This document shows, in pieces, positions 7,167 to 13,918 of a stretch of 21,054 nucleotides of DNA (position 1 is its first letter; each line of letters begins with the position of its first letter). The stretch is from assembly GCA_020024815.1 (NCBI GenBank), contig JAHHTE010000017.1:1-21054 (forward strand), read 5' to 3'. Both the position numbers and the translations under genes were made by a program. This stretch comes from Mailhella sp. (lineage in GTDB: Bacteria > Desulfobacterota > Desulfovibrionia > Desulfovibrionales > Desulfovibrionaceae). The notes below the pieces were generated by a model that saw only the letters and a program-made list of their open reading frames with translations, was not told the origin of the DNA and did no database searches.

Positions 7167-8556
7167 GGTAATAATTTGTTAACTCCACAGCAAATTTTGC
7201 AAGCACATCAGCAAAAGCTTCATTTGCTGATGGATTTTTTCTTCGTTCAAGCCAAAGTGTTAATTCAAAAACATTTGGAATATGTTTTAAGCTAGGATCA
7301 TATTCAACAATATATTTTTTTAATTCATATTTTGCAGTTGATAATCGTTGACGTAATTGTTCAGAACGTATTGTGCTATTTTTAATATTTTCTTGATAAT
7401 TGTGAGCAATACTTGGATTTGCTTTATTTTGTTCAAAACCTAAAAGATTTTCAGCAAAAAAATCTTGTTCTGTTTGTAATTCTTTTTCTATATAAATAAG
7501 GTTTTGAATTGCTTCAGATAATTGTGGAATAGCATTAATTTTACGTATAGCCATTGCATATGTATTAGCTAATTGAGCATAAAGATCAAACATTTCTTTT
7601 TGTTCATTTTTGCTATATGTTCTTTGTTCTGCTTCATGTTGCATATATGATAAAAGAATTGGTGATAAATTATCATAAAGAATATAAATCATATCTTTAT
7701 GATATGCATAATCTAAAACACCTTTTCGACCTTTATCATGTTCTAATCCTTTTAAAGAAACCCCATAGCGTTGGTTTAATTTAGGCATTGTACAAGTAAG
7801 GTATGATTTTCCATTAGGAACATTTTTATAATTATCAACAAAATATTTAGCTAAATCCTGTAAAAAGAAAAGGGTAACAACAGGATCTATATTATTTGTA
7901 GGGCTATTATTAGATAATGTTCCATGATTTGTAGGTAATGCAACTTGTTTTGTATTTGCGTATATATTTGTATTATTTCTTAATTCTTCAAGTTTTTTGA
8001 GTTTTTCTTGTTCGTCTTTTTTTTGAGCTTCTTTAATTTCTTTTTCTGTGAGCATTCGTCTACCAGAATTTAATGGAGCAATTTTACTTGGAGGCTCAAG
8101 AGTAAAATCATCTGTATTTGTTGCAATTTGATTTTGTTTTTTTGAGTTTTTGGATAAAGACATATCAATTTCGTTTAATGTCTCACCATTATTTTCAATA
8201 TTTTCTGAGGAAGTGATTGTTTCTTTTTGTATATTATTTTGTATAGCGTTGTTTTGTGGAGCATTTATGATTTTATCAAAAATTTTATTTGCTGTATTGT
8301 AATTATCAATATTAGTTTGATGTTGTGTTGTTTCTTGTGGAGATTCAATAACAGACTGTATTATTTCACTAGGTTTTTCCATTACTTTAGTAAAAGATTC
8401 TTGGGATTCTTTAGAAAGAAAAGGGAGAGGTGTCTTAGGAAAAAGAGCAAAATATATTGCACTCATAACACCTAAAAAAATAATTAGTGCAATACAAAAA
8501 GACAAAATTGAAAAACGTTTTTTTTTAGGTATATTGTCGCTTTCTTGCTGAGACAT
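7156..8556 (-). CDS. Hypothetical membrane-anchored protein, 466 aa
   Basis: Not recognised. A short basic N-terminus (KKKR at 11-14) precedes a hydrophobic segment at about 15-39, so the protein is probably anchored in the inner membrane with the rest in the periplasm. Residues about 50-220 are low-complexity, rich in Asn, Gln, Lys and Glu. The C-terminal half (about 225-466) looks like a folded, largely helical domain with coiled-coil character (about 335-420) and a conserved-looking start around LFFLQDLAKYFVDNY. No enzyme motif is visible. The next gene, cobU, overlaps it by 11 bases; a link to corrinoid metabolism cannot be inferred from that alone. Start ATG at 8556 has only a weak GGGG upstream. 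Confidence 0.75.
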   Translation of the reverse strand: MSQQESDNIPKKKRFSILSFCIALIIFLGVMSAIYFALFPKTPLPFLSKESQESFTKVMEKPSEIIQSVIESPQETTQHQTNIDNYNTANKIFDKIINAPQNNAIQNNIQKETITSSENIENNGETLNEIDMSLSKNSKKQNQIATNTDDFTLEPPSKIAPLNSGRRMLTEKEIKEAQKKDEQEKLKKLEELRNNTNIYANTKQVALPTNHGTLSNNSPTNNIDPVVTLFFLQDLAKYFVDNYKNVPNGKSYLTCTMPKLNQRYGVSLKGLEHDKGRKGVLDYAYHKDMIYILYDNLSPILLSYMQHEAEQRTYSKNEQKEMFDLYAQLANTYAMAIRKINAIPQLSEAIQNLIYIEKELQTEQDFFAENLLGFEQNKANPSIAHNYQENIKNSTIRSEQLRQRLSTAKYELKKYIVEYDPSLKHIPNVFELTLWLERRKNPSANEAFADVLAKFAVELTNYYHAE

Positions 8557-8588
8557 CTATGAAACCCCATTGAATAATATAGACAAAA

Positions 8589-8617
8589 TAATTAACATAA
8601 AAAAAGTAAACTGTTAA
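8589..8617 (-). promoter_or_regulatory. Weak candidate promoter for the 466-aa gene
   Basis: Minus-strand TTAACA (8617-8612), a 17-base spacer and TAATTA (8594-8589). The whole stretch 8557-8721 is very AT-rich, so chance matches are easy. It is offered only because the gene is isolated from upstream transcription by the tRNA-Leu terminator and needs a promoter here. Confidence 0.3.
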
Positions 8618-8721
8618 GTTTTTTTTATGATTAAAATTTATTTTATAAATATAAATAAGACTGATAAAGAAAAAGAAATGTAATTTTATACTGAATATTT
8701 TATTAAATATTTATGATATAT

Positions 8722-8747
8722 AAAAAAAGGCTTAGTAAAACTAAGCC
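8722..8747 (-). terminator. Intrinsic terminator of tRNA-Leu
   Basis: On the minus strand GGCTTAG, a 5-base loop and CTAAGCC form a perfect 7-bp stem (8747-8729), followed at once by seven T. It begins 11 bases after the tRNA CCA end. This is a textbook rho-independent terminator. Confidence 0.9.
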
Positions 8748-8757
8748 AAAAAATTTC

Positions 8758-8844
8758 TGGTACCGGGAGCGAGACTTGAACTCGCAAGGGCGTGAACCCG
8801 GCGGATTTTGAGTCCGCTGCGTCTACCAATTCCACCATCCCGGC
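8758..8844 (-). tRNA. tRNA-Leu (anticodon CAA)
   Basis: An 87-base class II tRNA with CCA encoded. Acceptor strands GCCGGGA and TCCCGGT pair with a G-U at the end; the anticodon stem GCGGA/TCCGC holds the loop CTCAAAA, giving anticodon CAA for UUG codons; a long variable arm follows; the T arm is GCGAG TTCAAGT CTCGC. It has its own promoter and terminator. The 2-methylthio-i6A37 expected next to this kind of anticodon (A36-A37) is a product of MiaB, encoded in the same window. Confidence 0.97.
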
Positions 8845-8854
8845 ACAAGCAATT

Positions 8855-8883
8855 TATATATAAAGAAAAAAAAACTTTGTCAA
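8855..8883 (-). promoter_or_regulatory. Sigma-70 promoter of tRNA-Leu
   Basis: Minus-strand TTGACA (8883-8878), a 17-base T-rich spacer and TATATA (8860-8855). It fills the 46-base gap between the mucR-type gene and the tRNA, leaving a leader of only a few bases. Confidence 0.75.
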
Positions 8884-8890
8884 GAAAAAA

Positions 8891-9307
8891 TTAGGAGTTT
8901 TTACGTCTTTTACTAGCTTCTTCACTTCGTTTTTCCCAAAGTTTCATAGAACGCATTTTTTTTCTTCTTTCTCTTTGTAATTCTTTGCAGACTAATGGCG
9001 TATTCTTTTTTATACCCCATTTTTCGCGATAGGCATCTGCATCTAAATTATGTAATGCAAGGTGCTTTTTGGTAATGATTTTAAATGTTTTACCACATTC
9101 AAGGCAAGTAATAGTTTTTTCTTTAATTGATTTTGCAGGACTTATATTAACTGCAATATTTTCTTCTTGATCTGTGGAAAGATCTTCAAGAGAACGTAAA
9201 TGATGAGAAAGATTTTTTACCATAGAAGTAATTTCTTCCTCTGACATAATGCGAACAGAAGCTTGGGCTTTTACTATTTCTAATGCTTGCTTGAGATAAT
9301 CGTCCAT
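8891..9307 (-). CDS. MucR/Ros-family zinc-finger transcriptional regulator
   Basis: DNA-binding regulator of the MucR family, whose members bind AT-rich sites, oligomerise and often repress surface polysaccharide and envelope genes. The 138-residue protein has an N-terminal helical region (1-60, where MucR proteins multimerise) and a zinc-finger with C68, C71, H82 and H86, followed by the family signature AYREKWG and a very basic tail (113-138, RERRKKMRS and KRRKNS). The finger spacing is C-x2-C-x10-H-x3-H, one residue longer than the x9 of Agrobacterium Ros. It starts 17 bases after the AsmA-family gene and is probably cotranscribed. A polysaccharide cluster starts 2.5 kb away, but regulation of it is only a guess. 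Confidence 0.88.
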   Translation of the reverse strand: MDDYLKQALEIVKAQASVRIMSEEEITSMVKNLSHHLRSLEDLSTDQEENIAVNISPAKSIKEKTITCLECGKTFKIITKKHLALHNLDADAYREKWGIKKNTPLVCKELQRERRKKMRSMKLWEKRSEEASKRRKNS

Positions 9308-9324
9308 TATTTCACCATAAGTAA

Positions 9325-11340
9325 TTATTTAAAAAGATCATTAAGTCCTTTGCCTAAGGCTTTTCCACCTTTTATAAGACCGCCACCAATAACTTTTCCA
9401 CCTTCAACAACACCACCACCAACAGTTTTTCCTCCATCAATAATTCCACCACCAATGGTTTGACCTCCATGTAAAAGCCCACCGCCAATAACTTGAAGTT
9501 GTTTACCTAAGTCAATGCCAACATTAGGGTTATTAAAAGATCCAGTTACTTTATAAGGAAAAACAAGATATTGTTTTCTAAGTTCTACATTTCCAGCAAA
9601 ATTTAATTGTTCTGTATTGAGGTTAGCATAACCATTTGAATTGACAAATATTACTGGACTATCAACATAAGCATTAGTGGATAAAACACCATTTTTAATA
9701 GTATAAGGGGCAGAAAGAGTATTAAATTCATAACTATCTTCAATTTTTGGAGAAGCTTTTAATATATTAGCAATAAAAGGAAGAAGTTTTGTATAAATTT
9801 TTAATGAAGAACCATTTAAATTCCCTTTGCCATTGAGTTTTGCAATAGGATTAGAAGTTTTTAATGTAATTGAACCTTTTGAATTGATAAGAGCATCAAG
9901 GTCAGCATTATTTCCAACAGCTTTGATCCAGTGTTTTGCTGTAAGTTTTGGAATGTCGTATGTTACAGTAACCAAATCTTTTGGTTCAAGCTCTAATTTT
10001 GCTGTAACTAAAATATCTTCTTTATTGCTTGTGATAGTAAGCGGATTTATATTAATAATTTTTTGTTTGTTATCAATTATTCCTTTTATATCACTTGTTA
10101 TTGTATCAATGGTAAGTCCATTGTATTGAATATTTTTTGCATTTGCTTTTACATTAAAGGTTAATTTTATTGTATCATTATTTTTTTGTGTTTGTTTTTG
10201 TGGGGTGTTTTTTTCTTTTTGTGTATCTATTTTATGTGTTGTTTTTTTAGTTTCTTTAATAAGGTAATCATGTACTTTGATATTTTCTGCTAATAATGTA
10301 GCATCTATATTCTTTTTTAATATATCATAAAGTCCTTGTATAGAAACTTTTCCATTTGGAGCTTCGACAACAAAACTTTTTACAGTAATTTTTTCTCTAG
10401 AAAGAATAAAATTAGAATTTATATCTGCTTTTTGAGGAATATTATAAAAAACTGAATTTGGTTCAAAAAATTCTTGAACAGCAAGAGGGTATATTTCTCC
10501 TGTTAGATTAATGTTACCTTCATAATCATCACCTGTTCCGATAATTTTTAAATCTACAAAAGGACTTTTTATTGTTGCATCAATATTTTCAATACTAATA
10601 GGGCTAAAATTCATAGAGCTTTTAGCTGTAATATCAACAGGTTTAGTGATAAGTAGTCCTTTTATTGGGGTAAAATTAAAAGTATTTATGGTATATTCAA
10701 TGCTAGATCCCATAAAAAGAAAATCAATATCACTAAGGATTTTAAATTCTTTATAAAGTTTTTTATCTTTATAAATAACTTCACCTTCTAATTTTGTAGA
10801 GGAATTTTTATTAATACCAAAATCTTCAAATTCTGCATTGAGATTTTTTATATATAATTCTTGGTCTTTGTCTTTATAGAAAATATTACTATTTTTAATA
10901 AGAATATTTGCAGGAATAAGATTAAAAATTTCTTCAAGACTTTGTTCGTTAGATGAAGTATCTTCTTGATTTTTTATTTGTTTTTTTGTTTTTATATTTT
11001 CTTGAGGAGCTATGTATTTTACGTTTAAATTATCAAGAATCACAGAATTAATTTGCACTGTCCCACTAATAAGTTTAAATAAAGATATATTTACAGAAGC
11101 ATTATCAAAGGTAATGGTAAATTCATTAGAAGTAAGAGAAGAATTACCAGCTTTAATACTTAAACTTGGAAAAACACTAAGTTTTGGTAATTCTTGCATG
11201 GTAAGTTTTGCATGGAGATTTTGCTCTAAAAGTTCACTTACTTTTTCAATAATAAAATCACTTTTTGTATGAACAAAAATATTTGCACCACCAATTAAAA
11301 GAATAAGAAAAATACATATACCAATAAGAATTTTTTTCAT
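9325..11340 (-). CDS. AsmA-family envelope protein with glycine-rich repeat tail
   Basis: AsmA-like proteins are long beta-sheet bridges anchored in the inner membrane, linked to outer-membrane assembly and lipid transfer. The 671-residue protein has an N-terminal membrane anchor (about 3-24), then alternating hydrophobic beta strands with the AsmA pattern of sequence, and an AsmA C-terminal domain at about 490-600 (LNGKGNLNGSSLKIYTKLL region). Two Lys/Gln/Asn-rich linkers lie at about 112-135 and 360-388. The last 54 residues hold four 11-residue repeats. The ATG at 11340 was chosen because GAGG lies 6 bases upstream; the longer frame would use TTG. It leads a two-gene unit with the MucR-type regulator. 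Confidence 0.85.
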   Translation of the reverse strand: MKKILIGICIFLILLIGGANIFVHTKSDFIIEKVSELLEQNLHAKLTMQELPKLSVFPSLSIKAGNSSLTSNEFTITFDNASVNISLFKLISGTVQINSVILDNLNVKYIAPQENIKTKKQIKNQEDTSSNEQSLEEIFNLIPANILIKNSNIFYKDKDQELYIKNLNAEFEDFGINKNSSTKLEGEVIYKDKKLYKEFKILSDIDFLFMGSSIEYTINTFNFTPIKGLLITKPVDITAKSSMNFSPISIENIDATIKSPFVDLKIIGTGDDYEGNINLTGEIYPLAVQEFFEPNSVFYNIPQKADINSNFILSREKITVKSFVVEAPNGKVSIQGLYDILKKNIDATLLAENIKVHDYLIKETKKTTHKIDTQKEKNTPQKQTQKNNDTIKLTFNVKANAKNIQYNGLTIDTITSDIKGIIDNKQKIININPLTITSNKEDILVTAKLELEPKDLVTVTYDIPKLTAKHWIKAVGNNADLDALINSKGSITLKTSNPIAKLNGKGNLNGSSLKIYTKLLPFIANILKASPKIEDSYEFNTLSAPYTIKNGVLSTNAYVDSPVIFVNSNGYANLNTEQLNFAGNVELRKQYLVFPYKVTGSFNNPNVGIDLGKQLQVIGGGLLHGGQTIGGGIIDGGKTVGGGVVEGGKVIGGGLIKGGKALGKGLNDLFK
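9358..9489 (-). repeat. Four 33-bp in-frame repeats in the AsmA gene
   Basis: Four tandem units of 11 codons with the pattern (I/V)GGG-hydrophobic-hydrophobic-x-GG-(K/Q)-x, for example IGGGIIDGGKT and VGGGVVEGGKV, followed by a decayed LGKGLNDLFK. The glycines are strictly periodic while the residue at position 7 varies (H, D, E, K). The DNA copies have diverged, so these are old or selected repeats, not recent slippage. Confidence 0.85.
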
Positions 11341-11369
11341 AATATACCTCAAAGGCAAAATATTTTTTA

Positions 11370-11398
11370 TTTGTAGCTTATATATACTATGCTGTCAA
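11370..11398 (-). promoter_or_regulatory. Sigma-70 promoter of the AsmA-mucR unit
   Basis: Minus-strand TTGACA (11398-11393), a 17-base spacer and TACAAA (11375-11370). The predicted start near 11363 gives a leader of about 22 bases with the GAGG ribosome site. Perfect -35, fair -10. Confidence 0.55.
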
Positions 11399-11489
11399 AA
11401 AAGGAACTAAAATAGAGAACGTATAACTTACTAAAATAATAAAACTTTATTAATAGGATAAAATATTTATAAAAAAATAAAAATTTCTC

Positions 11490-11516
11490 TTGACTTTGGT
11501 TTACGCTTGTTATAAA
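11490..11516 (+). promoter_or_regulatory. Promoter of the tRNA-Lys genes
   Basis: TTGACT at 11490-11495 and TATAAA at 11511-11516. The spacer is 15 bases (17 if TCTTGA at 11488 is used as -35). The stretch after the -10 contains CGCG just before the tRNA, a GC-rich discriminator of the sort found at stringently controlled stable-RNA promoters. Confidence 0.6.
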
Positions 11517-11530
11517 AACTAACTCGCGTC

Positions 11531-11606
11531 GGGGTGTTAACTCAGTAGGTAGAGTACCTGCCTTTTAAGCAGAGAGTCGCAGGTTCGAATCCTGCACACC
11601 CCACCA
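11531..11606 (+). tRNA. tRNA-Lys (anticodon TTT), copy 1
   Basis: A 76-base tRNA with CCA encoded. Acceptor GGGGTGT/ACACCCC pairs fully; D stem ACTC/GAGT; anticodon loop CTTTTAA gives TTT; T arm GCAGG TTCGAAT CCTGC. The anticodon stem CCTGC/GCAGA has a C-A mismatch at 27-43. The variable loop has the normal five bases (GAGTC). Confidence 0.97.
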
Positions 11607-11643
11607 CAAATTTCAAAAAGTCTCCCTTTTTGTGGTGGCTTTT
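11601..11643 (+). terminator. Terminator after tRNA-Lys copy 1
   Basis: CCACCACAAA (11601-11610) pairs with TTTGTGGTGG (11629-11638), followed by CTTTTATT. The left arm includes the last six bases of the tRNA itself, so hairpin formation competes with tRNA 3' end folding. Termination is probably partial, as copy 2 has no clear promoter of its own. Confidence 0.6.
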
Positions 11644-11658
11644 ATTATCCGACTTTTT

Positions 11659-11736
11659 GGGGTGTTAACTCAGTAGGTAGAGTACCTGCCTTTTAAGCAG
11701 AGAGTCGCAGGTTCGAATCCTGCACACCCCACCATT
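11659..11736 (+). tRNA. tRNA-Lys (anticodon TTT), copy 2, with 2-nt insertion
   Basis: Identical to copy 1 except for one extra AG in the run after the anticodon stem: AGAGAGAG instead of AGAGAG. The gene is therefore 78 bases and its variable loop has seven bases instead of five. All stems, the TTT anticodon and the CCA end are intact. It is either a tolerated variant, a slippage product on its way to a pseudogene, or a sequencing error. It lies 52 bases after copy 1. Confidence 0.9.
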
Positions 11737-11741
11737 TTTGC

Positions 11742-11761
11742 CACGTATAGTGGCTTTTTTT
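11742..11761 (+). terminator. Terminator after tRNA-Lys copy 2
   Basis: GCCAC, a 5-base loop, GTGGC (11742-11756), then TTTTT. The stem is short but clean, 5 bases after the CCA end. It separates the tRNAs from the polysaccharide genes. Confidence 0.75.
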
Positions 11762-11781
11762 GTATTAACTGTTTTTTTAAT

Positions 11782-11810
11782 TTGAGTTTAAAACAACTTC
11801 TTTGTATAGT
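11782..11810 (+). promoter_or_regulatory. Sigma-70 promoter of the polysaccharide operon
   Basis: TTGAGT (11782-11787), a 17-base spacer, TATAGT (11805-11810). The start near 11817 leaves about 23 bases of leader containing GTTTG/CAAAC (a 5-bp stem, 11809-11824) just before the ribosome site AGGAG. Confidence 0.6.
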
Positions 11811-11839
11811 TTGTTCTTGCAAACAAGGAGAAGTTTATT

Positions 11840-12754
11840 TTGTATAGCCATTCTTTAGTTTTAACAGTTTATAATGCACCAAGAGATGTTGCTCTTTGTT
11901 TGCAGTCTTTAGAGTTTTCACTTGATTTTTCAGTTGTTGAAGTTGTGATTGTAGATGATGCATCAGAACGTGAAACACAAAGAATTTTAGATGATTTTGT
12001 AAAAAAATTTCCGCAAGTAATACTTATTCGACATACAGAAAATAAAGGATATTTGTTTTCTGTAAATGATGGTATTTCTCATACTAGCCATGATATTATT
12101 ACTCTTTTAAATAGTGATACATATATTCCTTGTCATTTTTCTTCTCGTATTTTGGAATGTTTTGCAAAAGATGATAAAATAGGGGTAGCAAGCCCTGTTC
12201 TTACTCATGGTAATCCTTTTTCCGTGCCACTTTCTAAAAATTTACAACAAAGTTATGATGAAATGAGTTTGCCTATTTTAGTTGGTTATATTAATGAAAA
12301 GGCAAAAAATATTATTCCTTATTATCCTGATATTGTTTTTCCTGATGGTGCTTGTTTTTCTATTCGCCGTCAGTGTTTAGAAAAAGTAGGATTTTTTAAT
12401 GAAGAATATTCTCCTGGATATTTTGAAGAATTAGATTTTTGTATGAAAGCAGTAAAAGCTGGATTTAGGACAGTTTTTATTGAAAATTTATATGTTTATC
12501 ATAAATCTCATGCGTCATTTGGAAAAAAGAAAACAGCAGAACATATGAAAAGAAATAAGGCTCGTTTTTATGCTGATTGGGGAAATGAATATAAACAGTT
12601 AGCACATAAAAATCCTAAAAAATTACATAAAAAAAGAGTTTTTTGTTGTTTTTATTCTTTATGGTATTATCTTTATATAGAAAGTCTATTAAAACTTTCT
12701 CGTATTCTTCCTTTTTCTTCTATAAGAAGAAAAATTAGAGCATTATATCAATAA
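11840..12754 (+). CDS. Family 2 glycosyltransferase (surface polysaccharide)
   Basis: Inverting GT-A glycosyltransferase that probably adds a sugar to a lipid-linked surface glycan. Seen: nucleotide-binding start with VVIVDDAS (DD at 39-40), the metal-binding NSDT at 91-94, an acceptor-site region FPDGACFSIRR (167-177), and EELDF (196-200) with the putative catalytic acid. The C-terminus (about 268-304) is basic and hydrophobic and may associate with the membrane. It resembles the rhamnosyltransferase-type GT2 group, which fits the rfb genes that follow, but donor specificity cannot be read off. The start is TTG at 11840, ten bases after AGGAG; no ATG lies close by. First gene of the GT2-rfbB-rfbA-rfbC unit. 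Confidence 0.85.
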   Translation: MYSHSLVLTVYNAPRDVALCLQSLEFSLDFSVVEVVIVDDASERETQRILDDFVKKFPQVILIRHTENKGYLFSVNDGISHTSHDIITLLNSDTYIPCHFSSRILECFAKDDKIGVASPVLTHGNPFSVPLSKNLQQSYDEMSLPILVGYINEKAKNIIPYYPDIVFPDGACFSIRRQCLEKVGFFNEEYSPGYFEELDFCMKAVKAGFRTVFIENLYVYHKSHASFGKKKTAEHMKRNKARFYADWGNEYKQLAHKNPKKLHKKRVFCCFYSLWYYLYIESLLKLSRILPFSSIRRKIRALYQ

Positions 12755-12771
12755 AACTATTTGGTGAAAAT

Positions 12772-13839
12772 ATGAAAACAATTTTAGTAACAGGTGGAGC
12801 AGGTTTTATTGGTTCTTGTTATGTGCTTATGGCAGTAAAACAAGGATTTAGAGTTATTAATTTAGATAAATTAACGTATTCAGGAAATATGGATAATTTA
12901 TCTTCTCTTGTAGGAAATGAAAATCATATTTTTGTGCAAGGGGATATAGGTAATTATGAACTTGTGCAATATCTTTGCAAAACATATCAACCTGATTATG
13001 TTGTAAATTTTGCAGCAGAAAGCCATGTAGATAGATCTATTATTGATCCAGAAGCTTTTGTACGTACCAATGTGCTTGGAACTTCTATTTTATTACGTGC
13101 TGTAAAAGATTGGTATGATTTATTAGATAACAATTCAGCATTGCAACAAAATTTCCGTTTTTTACATGTTTCAACTGATGAAGTATATGGAGCATTAAAA
13201 CCGGGTGATCCTGCTTTTACAGAAAAAACAGCTTTTGCTCCTAATAGTCCATATTCAGCAAGTAAAGCATCAAGTGATCATTTTGTGCGAGCATATTTTG
13301 AAACCTATGGTTTTCCTTGTTTAATTACAAATTGTTCTAATAATTATGGTCCACGACAATTCCCTGAAAAACTTATCCCACTTGTAACATTAAATGCTTT
13401 GAAAAGACAAAAATTACCAGTCTATGGTACAGGTGAAAATATTCGTGATTGGCTACATGTGGAAGATCATTGCGATGCAATACATTTAGTTCTTGAAAAA
13501 GGAAAAATTGGGGAAACGTATTGTATTGGTGGAAATTCAGAGCGTACAAATATTGAAGTTGTTCGCACAATTTGTCAGATTTTAGATGAGCTTTGCCCAC
13601 ATCAAGATGGAAAATATGAAGAACTTATTCATTTTGTTACCGATAGATTAGGGCATGATTTTAGATATGCAATTAATTGCACAAAAATTAAAAATGAACT
13701 TGGTTGGAGTCCTAAGCATAATTTTACAGATGGCTTAAAAGCAACAGTAAAATGGTATTTAGATAATAAAGCTTGGGTTGAAAATGTGCAAAGTGGTGAA
13801 TATCGCCGTTGGATAGATAAAAATTATCTCCATAGATAA
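12772..13839 (+). CDS. rfbB: dTDP-glucose 4,6-dehydratase RfbB/RmlB
   Basis: Second step of dTDP-rhamnose synthesis: NAD-dependent conversion of dTDP-glucose to dTDP-4-keto-6-deoxyglucose. Extended short-chain dehydrogenase fold with TGGAGFIGS at 7-15, the catalytic STDEVYG at 134-140 (T135, D136, E137, diagnostic of the dehydratase), and YSASKAS with Y161 and K165. Later family blocks NNYGPRQFPEKLIPL and RDWLHVEDHC are present. 355 residues, full length. The ATG is 17 bases after the GT2 gene, with GGTG as a weak ribosome site. The rfbA gene follows after 79 bases. Confidence 0.96.
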   Translation: MKTILVTGGAGFIGSCYVLMAVKQGFRVINLDKLTYSGNMDNLSSLVGNENHIFVQGDIGNYELVQYLCKTYQPDYVVNFAAESHVDRSIIDPEAFVRTNVLGTSILLRAVKDWYDLLDNNSALQQNFRFLHVSTDEVYGALKPGDPAFTEKTAFAPNSPYSASKASSDHFVRAYFETYGFPCLITNCSNNYGPRQFPEKLIPLVTLNALKRQKLPVYGTGENIRDWLHVEDHCDAIHLVLEKGKIGETYCIGGNSERTNIEVVRTICQILDELCPHQDGKYEELIHFVTDRLGHDFRYAINCTKIKNELGWSPKHNFTDGLKATVKWYLDNKAWVENVQSGEYRRWIDKNYLHR

Positions 13840-13918
13840 TAGTCTCATATAGAAAGAATTTGTTCTTTTTGATAATGAAAATAAATTTTTATAGTTAGTA
13901 ATAAATAAGGTATAGTTA

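Noticed and set aside
11359..11530. Replication origin at the point of divergence
   Set aside because: AT-rich, but no DnaA boxes (TTATCCACA-like) and no dnaA, dnaN or gidA nearby; the stretch is explained by two promoters.
11531..11736. tRNA-associated integration site
   Set aside because: No integrase, no phage or island genes follow; the repeated segment is a complete second tRNA gene, not an attachment remnant.
13840..13918. Hairpin AAAGAA/TTCTTT with T-run between rfbB and rfbA
   Set aside because: Six weak A-T rich pairs only; rfbA must be expressed with rfbB, so a real terminator here is unlikely.
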